Made by a program: the position numbers and the translations under genes
Source: Streptomyces sp. MNU76
GTDB lineage: Bacteria > Actinomycetota > Actinomycetes > Streptomycetales > Streptomycetaceae
Direction of reading: 5' to 3'
Length of the DNA stretch: 64,000 nt
Assembly (NCBI RefSeq): GCF_020982545.1
Contig: NZ_JAJKLK010000022.1
Coordinates: forward strand, 248,001 to 312,000
Notes under the pieces: model-generated
What the model was told of the DNA's origin: nothing
The model's database searches: none
Seen by the model: only the letters and a program-made list of their open reading frames with translations
Shown here: positions 45,244-54,116 of the stretch, piece after piece
Layout of the letters: every line of letters begins with the position of its first letter
Numbering within the stretch: position 1 is the first letter of the stretch

Positions 45244-45633
45244 CAGGTTGTCCGCGACTACGGCGGCGGCTTCATCGGCCTGCTACGCCCCGAGCTGTAC
45301 GAGCGGCTGCTCGACGCGCTGCCCAAGGGAGTCCTGCAGGTCAACCACACGATGGAGCGCGTCGAGCAGGATGAGAGCGGTGTTCGACTGCACCTCGCGG
45401 ACGGACTAGTCCACGAGGCGGACCTCGCGATCGGCGCGGACGGCATCGATTCCCTGGTCCGCCGCACGCTGTGGGGCGACAGCCCCAAGCGCGAGCACAA
45501 CCTGCACATCTTCGGCGGCTACACCTTCGACGAGAACGTCGAGACCGAGCCCGGGATGTGCGTCCTCTCCCACACCCGCACGGTGCAGGGCAGCTGGACC
45601 GCCATCCGAGACAAGGGACGTGACGGCCACCAG
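45166..45633 (+). pseudogene. FAD-dependent aromatic monooxygenase, middle fragment
   Basis: The fragment reads RDYGGGFIGLLRPELYERLL, DLAIGADGIDSLVRRTLWGD (the GD/ADG FAD-NADPH motif of aromatic hydroxylases) and GGYTFDENVETEPGM, ending TAIRDKGRDGHQ. The N-terminal FAD-binding GxGxxG part is absent (fused to the FAH gene), an in-frame TAG lies at 45241, and at 45,633 the gene is interrupted by the composite IS element. It continues at 49,556. Confidence 0.75.
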
Positions 45634-45736
45634 TGAGAAGTTTTCATCCTGATTCCGCAGGTCACGGGGCTGGTGTGAGGTTGCGGTGATGTACTCGCGC
45701 CGGTCTGGGGCCTGATCTTCTTCGGGAGATCGTCTG

Positions 45737-46165
45737 TCACCTGTGGACTTCGGTGTTTGCGAGGACGAGCAGGGCGCGCAGGAGGGTGGTGGCGTGCCGG
45801 GCGTTCATGCGGATCTTGGCCAGGAAGCGCCAGGACTTCAGGTTCGCGAAGCTGTGCTCGACAGCGGCGCGTTCGCGATTGAGCAGGCGGTTCGCTTCCT
45901 TCTCCGCGTCGGTGAGGCGGTGGTTTGCGGTGGCCTTGCGGCCAGTGATGATCATCGGGTCGTCGGGGTCGTCGTCCAGGCCGACGAAGCCGAGGTCGGC
46001 CAGGGCCCCGAGTCCGGCCTCGCGTAGATGGCCGGTGATCTTGTTGTGGCGGGCCGTGGTGATCTCGCTGGACCGACCGGGCTTTGCAGCACTACCACCC
46101 CGCCGCTGTGGGCGATCTTCTTCAGCGCCCGGTCCAGCCGCGGCTTGCCGGGGTGGGACACGTCC
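45737..46165 (-). pseudogene. IS5-type transposase remnant (left copy)
   Basis: The C-terminal part is nearly the same as the complete transposase at 47,936: PGRSSEIT, HLREAGLGALADLGFVGLDD, KEANRLLNRERAAVEHSFANLKSWR and LRALLVLANTEVHR. Before it, RLDRALKKIAHSGGVVVL lies in another frame, so about 45 codons between VVVL and PGRSSE are deleted. Everything upstream of about 46,150 is missing; a 22-base palindrome (46150-46171) marks the joint to the ISL3 scrap. Confidence 0.75.
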
Positions 46166-46179
46166 CACCCCGCCCCTGC

Positions 46180-46529
46180 CCCCGAGCACCCGCAAGGCCA
46201 CCGGCTGGCTCACCCGCTACTCCGGCTCACTGACCGACGATGAACACCAGCAGCTCAAGGCGGTCCTGGACGCCTGCCCCGAGCTGGCTGCTGCCCACCG
46301 CCTGGTCCGTGACTTCGGTGAGATGCTCACCCAGCAGACCGGCATCCTCCCGCCCGCCTGGATCAACGAGGCTCTCGCAGTGAACCTACCTGGTCTGACC
46401 GGCTTCGCCCGCAGTCTGACCGGCGATCTCGATGCCGTGACCGCCGGGCTCACGTTGCGCTGGAACTCGGGCGGCACTGAGGGCGTCGTGAATCGCATCA
46501 AGAAAATCAAGAGGCATCTATTCGGCTAG
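46180..46529 (+). pseudogene. ISL3-type transposase C-terminal remnant
   Basis: TGWLTRYSGSLTDDEHQQLKAVL, VRDFGEMLTQQTGILPPAW and TLRWNSGGTEGVVNRIKKIKRHLFG match the C-terminal end of ISL3-family transposases; the Glu in GGTEG-VVNRIK is the last catalytic residue. The first about 70% of the gene is missing. It is different from the ISL3 gene at 55.5 kb. Confidence 0.75.
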
Positions 46530-46650
46530 GCAGAGTTCGATTTCATCAGGAAGATGACCCTGCTCTCATAACCCGGAATGACGGCCCTCTGTGATCGCCG
46601 TCAGTGCCCGCGCAGGGGCGCCCTGGCTACTCTGGCCGGCCTCACCTTCT

Positions 46651-47007
46651 TCACCGGGGACTCTGCCCTGGGTTGATCGCTTCCTCAGCCGCCCCAGCCT
46701 CCCCAGTTGCCGCGGCGGCGCCGCCGACGATCCGGCGGAGTGCTGCGACGTGCCCCTCAAAGGCGGCGCGGCCGTGCTTGGTGAGGAGGATGCGGGTGCG
46801 CTTGTGACGCCCCGTGCCCTCCTTTTTCAGCCTGACATAGCCAGCCCTCTCCAGGGTGTGGAGCTGCTTGGAAAGCGCGGAGTCGCTCAGCTCCAGCTGG
46901 TCGCGGACAAAGGCGAACTCAGCCCACTCGGTGGCGGCCAGCAGGGAGACCACAGCCAGCCGGGTGGAGGGGTGGATCAGCTCGTCGAAGCCGAACGGAG
47001 TGGTCAC
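46651..47007 (-). CDS. Winged-helix transcriptional regulator
   Basis: A 118-residue DNA-binding protein related to MarR/ArsR-like winged helices: IHPSTRLAVVSLLAATEWAEFAFVRDQLELSDSALSKQLHTLERAGYVRLKKEG, with SDSALSKQLHTL as recognition helix, then the wing RHKRTRILLT. The C-terminal 25 residues are Ala/Gly-rich. Its start overlaps the stop of the upstream membrane-protein gene by four bases. Such regulator/membrane-protein pairs are frequent in actinobacteria; the signal is unknown. It is cargo of the composite element. Confidence 0.82.
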   Translation of the reverse strand: MTTPFGFDELIHPSTRLAVVSLLAATEWAEFAFVRDQLELSDSALSKQLHTLERAGYVRLKKEGTGRHKRTRILLTKHGRAAFEGHVAALRRIVGGAAAATGEAGAAEEAINPGQSPR

Positions 47008-47480
47008 TGCGCGGCCCCGCTGCGACCGCGGCCCGGCCGCAGCCAGCGGCCCTGCATCGCGTAGCCGAGCAGCACGAACGCCCCCGCCGTCACCGTTGCC
47101 CAGATCAGTGAACTAAACGGCGGCTCCCAGACGTTCAGCACCACCGCGGAAGCGATCGTCACCACGACCAGCGAGCTCACCCAGCCAGCCAGCCACCCCG
47201 CCGAGATGTCCGACCGGTGCGGCGTAAACGGTGTCCGCCGACCACTGCGGATTCCGAGCGAGATCATGCCGGTCATAAACACGGCAAGCACTGTCCACTC
47301 CAGCCACTTGGGCATCGGCAGACCCTGTATCGCCAGGAACACCCAGAGCGTCGCGGCCGAGGCCCACACTGCCCGGATGCTGCGCGGGCCGCCCTGCTCG
47401 ATCCTGCCCTGCTCGGCGATCCGGTCCTGCACCCGTTCAATCCGGCGCAAGTCCTCCGCGGCACTGTGCGGATCCACCAT
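47004..47480 (-). CDS. Four-helix membrane protein paired with the regulator
   Basis: A 158-residue protein. A cytoplasmic start (DPHSAAEDLRRIERVQDRIAEQ) is followed by four membrane helices (ASAATLWVFLAIQGLP, LEWTVLAVFMTGMISLGI, WLAGWVSSLVVVTIASAVV, LIWATVTAGAFVLLGYAM) and a basic tail. I chose ATG 47478-47480, after GGGGAG; the frame is open to a TTG at 47,555 that lies in the hairpin below. It is coupled to the winged-helix gene. Function unknown. Confidence 0.7.
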   Translation of the reverse strand: MVDPHSAAEDLRRIERVQDRIAEQGRIEQGGPRSIRAVWASAATLWVFLAIQGLPMPKWLEWTVLAVFMTGMISLGIRSGRRTPFTPHRSDISAGWLAGWVSSLVVVTIASAVVLNVWEPPFSSLIWATVTAGAFVLLGYAMQGRWLRPGRGRSGAAQ

Positions 47481-47524
47481 GGCACGCTCAACTCCCCGTC
47501 TGATCAGCGCGGCCAGCCTTCCAA

Positions 47525-47582
47525 CCAACCACTTGCCTGTCGGGAAAGTTATCAATTGCTTTCCCGGCAGGCAAGTGGTTGG
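47525..47582. repeat. 24-bp inverted repeat upstream of the membrane-protein gene
   Basis: Arms 47525-47548 and 47559-47582 match at 23 of 24 positions, loop of 10 bases TTATCAATTG. The arm sequence CCACTTGCCTGYCGGGAAAG is less GC-rich than its surroundings. It could be an operator for the adjacent regulator, a terminator or an end of a small element. Confidence 0.65.
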
Positions 47583-47935
47583 CAGTGGGTCCGGCGGGCT
47601 ACACCCTGCCGCGGAGCAGTTGCTTGGCCATCACCACTGCCCGCGGGATTCGGTTGGCCCCAAGCAGATCTGGGAGTCTCCGCCCCTCCGCGTCCGTTCC
47701 TCGCGGTCCAACGAATCCCACCCCTGCGTCTCGCCCTGCTGCTCCGTTGCTCCGCCGACAGCATCCGGCGGCCCGCCTGCCCCTTGGAGACCCCAGGCAC
47801 TGCGCCGAACGAGCCCACGAGGTAGGAGTCACTGAGAGATTTTCTTCCTGATTTCGCAGGTCACGGGGCTGGTGTGGGTCGGGGGTGACGGACTCGTGCC
47901 GGTCAGCATCGTGATCGTCCTGGGGAGATCGTCGG

Positions 47936-48826
47936 TCACCTCTGCACTTCGGTGTTCGCCAGGACGAGGAGGGCTCGCAGGAGCGTCGTAGCGTGGTGGG
48001 TGTTCATGCGGACCTTGGTGAGGATGCGCCAGGTCTTGAGGTTGGCGAAGCCGTGCTCGACGGCCGCGCGTTCGCGGCTGAGCAGGCGGTTCGCCTCCTT
48101 CTCCGCGTCGGTGAGCTGGTGGTTGCGGGTGGCCTTGCGGCCGGTGATGATCACCGGGTCGTCGTCGGGCTGGTCATCGAGTCCGACGAAGCCGAGGTCG
48201 GCCAGGGCGCCGAGGCCGGCTTCGCGAAGGTGCGCGGTGATCTTGTCGTGGCGGGCGATGGTGATCTCACTGGACCGGCCGGGCCGGGCCGAGGAGATCC
48301 AGATCAGATTGCCCTTCTCGTCGGTCAGCGCGAGAAACAGCAGGCCATGGGCCTTGTGTTTCCCGCTGTAGTTCCTGCGGTTGTCCGCTCCGGTGCGGCG
48401 CCGGGTGCGGATCAGGGTGCCGCCCAGCAGGACGACCACGCCGCCCCGCTGCGCGATCTTCTTCAGGGCTCGGTCCAGACGTGGGGCGCGGGTGGCCAGC
48501 AGACGCAGGACCTCCCGCACCCAGCGGCGCACGGTGGAAGCGGAGACAACGCTGCCGCCGGCCATGTCGGCGAGGCGCTGGTCATGGCGGAGAACGGCGA
48601 GCACGATCAACGCCTGAGTGCCCGCGGGGACCTTGCGCCAGCGGGTGCCCAACCGGTTGCGTTCACGGCGTATCAGATCCCCGATGAGGTCCAGGGTCCG
48701 CTTCGACACCGGGAGCCGGACCTGGTAGACAGCATGCTGAGCGCCCTCAGCGGGGCTGGTTGTCTTCACACACACCCCAACTTCCGCCGGGGGCCCTCTT
48801 GTTACGGCAGGAATCAGCCGGTCCAC
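47936..48826 (-). CDS. IS5-type (DDE) transposase, apparently complete
   Basis: A 296-residue transposase of the HARBI1-like IS5 group. An N-terminal helix-turn-helix domain (RWRKVPAGTQALIVLAVLRHDQRLADMAGGSVVSASTVRRWVREVL) is followed by the catalytic domain: GGTLIRTRRR, YSGKHKAHGLLFLALTDEKG, HDKITAHLREAGLGALADLGFVGLDD (catalytic Asp region) and RLLSRERAAVEHGFANLK (catalytic Glu). The frame is intact. An upstream gene on the same strand ends 15 bases before it and belongs to the element. Ends: 47844-47877 and 49508-49543. Confidence 0.85.
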   Translation of the reverse strand: MDRLIPAVTRGPPAEVGVCVKTTSPAEGAQHAVYQVRLPVSKRTLDLIGDLIRRERNRLGTRWRKVPAGTQALIVLAVLRHDQRLADMAGGSVVSASTVRRWVREVLRLLATRAPRLDRALKKIAQRGGVVVLLGGTLIRTRRRTGADNRRNYSGKHKAHGLLFLALTDEKGNLIWISSARPGRSSEITIARHDKITAHLREAGLGALADLGFVGLDDQPDDDPVIITGRKATRNHQLTDAEKEANRLLSRERAAVEHGFANLKTWRILTKVRMNTHHATTLLRALLVLANTEVQR

Positions 48827-48841
48827 TCGCGTTCCGGCCGG

Positions 48842-49360
<519 letters not shown>

Positions 49361-49555
49361 GAACAGCCCCTCTCCGCTCCGGCCTTCCCTCTCGGAGCGT
49401 ACGAAGAGACCACCGCCCGAAAACCGATTCCCGCAGAACGAGCCTGAGACGGACGATCACCTGTTAACGATCTCGCCTCCGGCCAGCACGAGCCGGCCAC
49501 CACACAGTCACACCAGCCCCCGTGACCTGCGAAATTCAGGATGGCATGGCTTGAG

Positions 49556-50146
49556 TGGTGGATGCTCGACGCGTTCGACGCAAGCCGGGAATTCACCGGG
49601 GACCTGCACTCGACCGCGACCAGCCTCGGCCAGGCCTTCGCCCGTCCGCTCCCCCAGCTGATCGCCGCGACCGACTCCGCGCACGTTCAGCACTGGATGA
49701 TCCGCGACCGCAAGCCACTGAAGCAGTGGTCCAAGGGCCGCGCCACTCTCGTCGGCGGCGCCGCCCATCCCACGTCCCCGTATGCGGGGTACGGCGCCGG
49801 TATGGCCACCGAGGACGGCTACTTCATCGGCCGCCACCTGGCCGGGGTGGACCTGAGCGACTACGCCGCTGTCCGCCAGGCACTCGACGCCTTCGAAGCC
49901 CGCCGCAAGCCGCACACCGTCCGGCAGTCCCAGCAGGCCTATGTCCTCGGGCAGGTCTTCCATCACGCGCCGCGCGCTCTGCAACCGATCCGGGACGCGA
50001 TCCTGGACCGCACCCCACTGATGCAGAAGGTGGTCGGTGACTCCACCCCCGGCTCGATCCTCAGTCAGCTCGGTGAGATCGACCGGGCCGAAGCCCGCTT
50101 CACCGCACTCCTCGGCCTCGGCGAGGCGCACGGCTCCACTCCGTGA
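49556..50146 (+). pseudogene. FAD-dependent aromatic monooxygenase, C-terminal fragment
   Basis: Continuation of the gene interrupted at 45,633: WWMLDAFDASREFTGDLHST, then ATLVGGAAHPTSPYAGYGAGMATEDGYFIGRHL. The motif GGAAHPTSPYAGYGAGMATED corresponds to the conserved GDAAH...P..G.G...A.ED FAD-ribityl site, with Gly-Gly instead of Gly-Asp. The end is GEAHGSTP. The short open frame from ATG 49541 begins in the IS end, so any product would lack the FAD-binding half. Confidence 0.8.
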
Positions 50147-50254
50147 CCTCGCGACTGGGCCCGCGCCCGGCACAGAGCGCCAAGCGTTCACCGGAAAGTC
50201 GAGAGCAACCTCTCCTACGCTCCGCGACCGTCGGTCAACGCATCACGCCACCGC

Positions 50255-50699
50255 TGAAGTGATCGTCGCCGAGATCGGCGGCGACATGAACCGCTTCGCC
50301 ACCGCCAAACACCTCGCGTCCTGGACCGGGGTCTGCCCCGGCCACCACGAGTCCGCCGGCCGCACCAAGAACACCAAGGTCCGGCCCGGCAACCCCTGCC
50401 TCAAGGGCGCCCTCGGACTGGCGGCGTTCGGCGCGGTGAGAACCAAAGACACCTGTTCTGCAGGCCCGCTACAAACAGCCGACCGCCCGCCGCGGCCCGC
50501 TCAGGGACCTGGTCGCCGTCGAGCAACTCGATCACCACCGCGATCTGGCACATGCTCACCGACAACGTCCCCTACCAGGAATTCGGCGGGACCTACTTCA
50601 CCCAACGCGACCCCGAACGCACCACCCGCCGCGCGGTCAACCAGCTCAACCAGCTCGGCTACACCGTCACCCTCAACCCGAGGGAGAACACAGTCTGAC
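50255..50699 (+). pseudogene. IS110-type transposase C-terminal remnant
   Basis: VIVAEIGGDMNRFATAKHLASWTGVCPGHHESAGRTKNTKVRPGNPCLKGAL (in pieces GDMNRFATAKHLASW and GRTKNTKVRPGN) is the transposase-20 domain of IS110-family enzymes. Two single-base gains after GAVRTKDT (near 50,455 and 50,525) break the frame, after which FGGTYFTQRDPERTTRRAVN and LGYTVTLNPRENTV complete the usual C terminus. The N-terminal DEDD domain is missing. Confidence 0.75.
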
Positions 50700-50988
50700 C
50701 GGCACACCAGACACCCGGCGACCACCATGGCCACCAGACACCCACCCTGAACTGCACCTATTTACGCGTCAGAGGCGCTCTTGCTGGCCACCCTGCCCGT
50801 CTGCTCCTTATGCCGACGCCCCTCCCTGGCGGGCATCCGCTACGCTGTCCCTGGTCGGTCGTTGGTACGCCGCGCTGTCTGCTCAAGTGAGGCTGCGGAG
50901 CAGGTCGCACCATGTCTGACCAGTGGGCTTGTGCTACTCGTTGAAGATCCACTCCCTGGATCTTCTCCAAGGTTCTCCACAAGCCCCC
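50700..50988. other. Gene-free stretch before the tRNA
   Basis: Between the IS110 remnant and tRNA-Arg I see no gene. The tRNA promoter presumably lies here. GCCCCCG, a perfect complement of the tRNA 3' acceptor arm, occurs just before the tRNA start (50983-50989). Confidence 0.4.
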
Positions 50989-51061
50989 GCCTTCGTAGCT
51001 CAGGGGATAGAGCACCGCTCTCCTAAAGCGGGTGTCGCAGGTTCGAATCCTGCCGGGGGCA
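50989..51061 (+). tRNA. tRNA-Arg (anticodon CCT)
   Basis: A 73-base cloverleaf. The acceptor GCCTTCG pairs with CGGGGGC at 51054-51060 with two G-U pairs; D arm GCTCAGGGGATAGAGC; anticodon stem CCGCT/AGCGG with loop CTCCTAA, anticodon CCT reading AGG; T arm GCAGG-TTCGAAT-CCTGC; discriminator A at 51061. CCA is not encoded. Its 3' part (from 51020) is the attachment sequence repeated downstream. Confidence 0.95.
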
Positions 51062-51063
51062 CA
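51020..51063 (+). repeat. att copy 1 (tRNA-Arg 3' half)
   Basis: A 44-base sequence beginning CTCCTAAAGCGGGTGTCGCA and ending with CGGGGGCACA. It covers the anticodon loop to just past the tRNA end and restores a functional tRNA, as expected for a tRNA-targeting integrative element. Confidence 0.85.
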
Positions 51064-51151
51064 CAACTAAGGGCCAGTTCAGAGGCTTGATCATCTCGAA
51101 CTGGCCCTTTGCCATGATCACGGCCGTGCCACGCCCGTGCCACAAAGTCCA

Positions 51152-51940
51152 CTAGGAATCCACATCACCCTGCGCTTTGCGGATCATCGAGCCGAGCCGA
51201 TCGGCGATCTCTCGGTCACGCCCACTGACCACGTGTTGATAGATCAGCGCTGCACGGAGCGTGCTGTGGCCCATCCGGGTCATCAGCTCCCGCAGGCTCG
51301 CGCCGGACGCGGCGAGCGTGTTGCCCGTGTGCCGAAGATCGTGGAAGTGCACGTCTGCCATGATCCCCGCCGCCTTCCTGGCCTTGATCCAGTCGTCCCG
51401 GAAGTTGCTCCGCCGCAGCCGACCGCCCTGGGGGCCGAGGAAGACATGACCGTCCCTGCCAGGCCCGGCGAACCCGGCGAGATGCTGATTCACATCCGCC
51501 AGGAGTTCGGTCGGAAAGGCCACCGGCCGGACCCCGGCATCGGACTTGGGCGCCTTGTCGAAGAGCGCTCCCGTCTGCATCTCCGCCTGTGAGCGGCGAA
51601 CCATGAGCGCGGCGTTCTCGGTGTCAACGTCCCGCCGGCGGAGCGACGCCAACTCGCCGAAGCGCAGTCCGGTGAAGGCAGCCAGGAGGACGAGCAGCCG
51701 GTAGCGGGGGGCGATCGCGTCGGCCACGGCGTAGACCTCGGACACAGCGAGAACGGGCCGTTCAGGCACGTCGTAGCGGTCGGCGCCCTTGACCCGGCAC
51801 GGGTTGCGACGGATCAGCTCATCGTCAACGGCCGTGTTCAGGATCGCGCGCAAGATCTGATACGCCTTGACCACGGTCGGCTCGCCGGTCCGTGTGAGGC
51901 ACGCCGTACGCCAGGCCCGAACCTGCCCCGTCGTGATCAT
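51152..51940 (-). pseudogene. Tyrosine integrase, N-terminally truncated
   Basis: The remaining 262 residues include the core-binding end (TTGQVRAWRTACLTRTG, KAYQILRAILNTAVDDELIRRNPC) and the whole catalytic domain: AAFTGLRFGELASLRRRDVD (first Arg), HFHDLRHTGNTLAASGASLRELMTRMGHST (His-x-x-Arg and second His), ALIYQHV (Tyr nucleophile). The N-terminal arm-binding domain of about 100 residues is missing. The gene ends 89 bases from att copy 1 and points at the tRNA, the usual arrangement for an element integrated there. It may still cut but probably does not bind arm sites. Confidence 0.82.
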
Positions 51941-52237
51941 GCACCCGTCGTCGCTTCGCTCCTCCGGGCGGGAGCGGGCATGAGGTCAGAACGCGTCGTG
52001 GCTGGGGCGGTCGGCTCCACGGCTTTAGGCAGACTTTAGCCAGCCACTTTGGCGCGAGCCTCGAAGATCATGGCCCCAACGTCGTGCTTTACCGGGCAGG
52101 TCCACAGACTGCCCGACGCGCCGGAAGCTTACGGGGCCATGATCACTCGCGCCAAAGCAGCTCCCGGCCAAAATCGCTCCACCGACCGCGTGGGCGAGTA
52201 CTAGCCATGCAGCCTGGCCTCACTCATCATGATCGGC

Positions 52238-52477
52238 ATGAAAAGTACCCAGGTGGGAGCAAGAAGCGGCAAGGCGCGCGGAATACTTGGCACCGTCGCA
52301 GCCCTTTTCTTCGTGATCGCAAGCATTGATGCAGGGATTTATCTCGCAGAGTTGATCACGGACGGGGACCACTGGACCCCGATGCTTGAGGTCGCTTTTG
52401 TCATGTTGCTCATAAGCTGGATCGCTGGAGCCCTCCACTTCCACCGGGGTAAGAAGATGGACAGCCGGAGCGCGTAG
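52238..52477 (+). CDS. Small two-helix membrane protein
   Basis: A 79-residue protein with two hydrophobic helices (ILGTVAALFFVIASIDAGIYL and MLEVAFVMLLISWIAGALHF) and basic ends. I take ATG 52238; ATG 52229 in frame adds three residues. The stretch 51,941-52,228 before it holds nothing recognisable. It is cargo of the first att-bounded interval; function unknown. Confidence 0.6.
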   Translation: MKSTQVGARSGKARGILGTVAALFFVIASIDAGIYLAELITDGDHWTPMLEVAFVMLLISWIAGALHFHRGKKMDSRSA

Positions 52478-52603
52478 GCCCGTGCCACTGCCGTGCCAGA
52501 ACGGACGGGGACTCACGGGGAACCTGGGGCGCGGAGCAGGCCGTACGGTCCTACTGACCCAAGCCAGGAACCCGCAGTTCACGCCCGCACTCCCCCAACC
52601 TCG

Positions 52604-52646
52604 CTCCTAAAGCGGGTGTCGCAGGTTCGAATCCTGCCGGGGCACA
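52604..52646 (+). repeat. att copy 2
   Basis: Same sequence as att copy 1 but with GGGG instead of GGGGG near the end (43 bases). It closes the first interval (51,064-52,603) and opens the second. The missing G matches the indel pattern seen in five genes of this window. Confidence 0.9.
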
Positions 52647-52717
52647 GCGGGAAGGGCACCTACGGATTTCGGTAGGCGCCCTTCGGTGTCCGTGGCCGAC
52701 GGCTCGGTGCCAGAGGC

Positions 52718-53041
52718 TCAGGCGGCGTGCGGGGTGAAGGTGACGCGGGAGTCGCCCTCGTCGATGGCCAGGTTCAGCGTGCCGTCCAGGGCCTTGGCCA
52801 GGCGCCGCAGCAGCGGGAGGGTCGGCACAGTGTCGCCGCCCTCCATCCGGGAGACCTGGGGCTGCGTCATCCCGGCCCGTTCGGCCAGTTCGGTCTGGGA
52901 CAGGCCGAGCTCGACCCGACGGTCGTAGACCGCCTGCCCGAGATCGCCGGCCAGCCGTGCGTCGACGTACTCCTGGTCGTACTCCACCGCCTCACCCGCA
53001 AGCTGCCGGGCCCGGCGCGTCCTCCACGTGCTGTGATTCAT
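52718..53041 (-). CDS. XRE-family antitoxin
   Basis: A 107-residue helix-turn-helix protein: LGQAVYDRRVELGLSQTELAERAGMTQPQVSRMEGGDTVPTLPLLRRLAKAL is the complete XRE domain (SQTELAERAGMTQPQVSRME). The start ATG 53039-53041 overlaps the toxin stop by one base (TGATG) and follows AAGGAGGG. The order toxin first, antitoxin second is that of HigBA-type systems. It probably neutralises the upstream-encoded RelE/HigB-like protein and represses the operon. Confidence 0.88.
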   Translation of the reverse strand: MNHSTWRTRRARQLAGEAVEYDQEYVDARLAGDLGQAVYDRRVELGLSQTELAERAGMTQPQVSRMEGGDTVPTLPLLRRLAKALDGTLNLAIDEGDSRVTFTPHAA

Positions 53042-53409
53042 CAGCCCTCCTTGCGCCGATCGTATGTGTGCTGGGCATGGCCATGCTCGGCCTCGCAGAC
53101 CTTCTGGGCCTGGTGCGCACGCTCGACTTCCGCCGCCTCACGCATCCTCGTCTTACGGAAGACCGTCAGCAGAACGATTCTCTGTCCGGGAGCGAGCCAG
53201 TACGGGATGCGCACGGCCTCGCCGTCCAGCTCGAAGCGGAGCTCGCGCAGCTTGCCGCCCAGGTGACGCGAATACGGCTCACCGAGGGTCGTCGGCTCGT
53301 CCAGCAGACGGTCCGTCTTGTCCTCGACCCGCCGGTACAGGCGGAACGGAAGCAGCTCCAGCCAATCCCGAACCTCGGGTTCGATCTCAATCTCCCACCG
53401 CTCCGCCAT
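53041..53409 (-). CDS. RelE/HigB-like toxin
   Basis: A 122-residue member of the phage-derived Gp49/HigB-like group of RelE-fold toxins: WEIEIEPEVRDWLELLPFRLYRRVEDKTDRLLDE, then LGGKLRELRFELDGEAVRIPYWLAPGQRIVLLTVFRKTRMREAAEVERAHQ. The closing R-x-x-Y/PYW...R...LLTVFRK pattern is the ribosome-dependent mRNase core. I chose ATG 53407-53409; the frame is open to 53,547 but reads through att-side non-coding DNA. It overlaps the antitoxin by one base. This pair is the only gene content of the second att-bounded interval. Confidence 0.85.
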   Translation of the reverse strand: MAERWEIEIEPEVRDWLELLPFRLYRRVEDKTDRLLDEPTTLGEPYSRHLGGKLRELRFELDGEAVRIPYWLAPGQRIVLLTVFRKTRMREAAEVERAHQAQKVCEAEHGHAQHTYDRRKEG

Positions 53410-53418
53410 GCAATCAAC

Positions 53419-53428
53419 GGTATATACC
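53419..53428 (-). promoter_or_regulatory. Operator/promoter of the toxin-antitoxin operon
   Basis: GGTATATACC, a perfect 10-base palindrome, lies 10 bases before the toxin ATG. On the minus strand TTGCGC, 16 bases, TATACC could be -35 and -10, which would give a nearly leaderless transcript. An XRE antitoxin would bind the palindrome and block the -10. Confidence 0.55.
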
Positions 53429-53658
53429 TCCAATTGCATAGCGCAAGCCGCCACGGACCTTGCGATCTGCGCTCCCCCAGGCCACGCCGCTTCCTCGGCC
53501 CGCCCCGAAGGTCGTCTCCTCCAGCCGGCCCGGAACGGATTCGGCACACATGAGGCCGGGAAGCCTCGGGAACACGCGAGAACTGCAGAGAGGAGTTTTC
53601 CCAGGCCAGGAACCTAGGAGCGGACGGTTCCGCAGGTCACAGCCCCGCCCAGGGAAAA

Positions 53659-53702
53659 CTCCTAAAGCGGGTGTCGCAGGTTCGAATCCTGCCGGGGGCA
53701 CA
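53659..53702 (+). repeat. att copy 3
   Basis: 44 bases identical to att copy 1. It closes the 1.06-kb toxin-antitoxin interval and is followed after about 10 bases by the end of a second integrase remnant. Confidence 0.9.
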
Positions 53703-53709
53703 ACGCGTT

Positions 53710-54116
53710 ATCGCTCTGACCTGGGGTTTCTCCCCCAGGGAGGGGTTCTACTCGGCCTCGGACTCCTCGTCCGGGGCCGTTTGCGTGAGCGGAAGGGCCG
53801 CCAGGCTCCGATACTCCGCCATGGCAACGGGCTCGTGTGCGTGTCGGCCGCGATCGTGATCGAGGAGTGGCCGAGCACCAGCCCCCGCCGTGTGAACCAG
53901 CGTCGCGGCGCCGTGGCGCAGGTCGTGGAGGCGGACCGGCGTGAGACCGATCTCCTCGTACCGCTCGACGCACCGCCGTGTGACGTCGGCGGGGTGAAGC
54001 ATCTCGCCATTCTCCTTGGCGAAGACACGTCCGCTCTCACCCAGGCTCTCCCCTCGAAGAGTCACACTTGGCATACCGTCAACAAAGTCTTGTGATCCCA
54101 CATCCACAGGGCCGAA
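53710..54116 (-). pseudogene. Tyrosine integrase C-terminal remnant
   Basis: GRVFAKENGEMLHPADVTRR and EIGLTPVRLHDLRHGAATLVH (the His-x-x-Arg motif HDLRH) are in one frame; VLGHSSITIAADTHTS continues in another. The catalytic Tyr region is changed to HTSPLPWRS, so the nucleophile is lost. It ends directly next to att copy 3, mirroring the position of the first integrase next to the tRNA. Confidence 0.7.

Noticed and set aside
52604..52646. att copies 2 and 3 as additional tRNA genes
   Set aside because: They contain only the anticodon-to-3' part; the acceptor 5' strand and D arm are missing.
51020..53702. The three 43-44 bp repeats as a CRISPR array
   Set aside because: Spacing is over 1 kb, there are no uniform spacers or cas genes, and the repeat is the tRNA 3' half.
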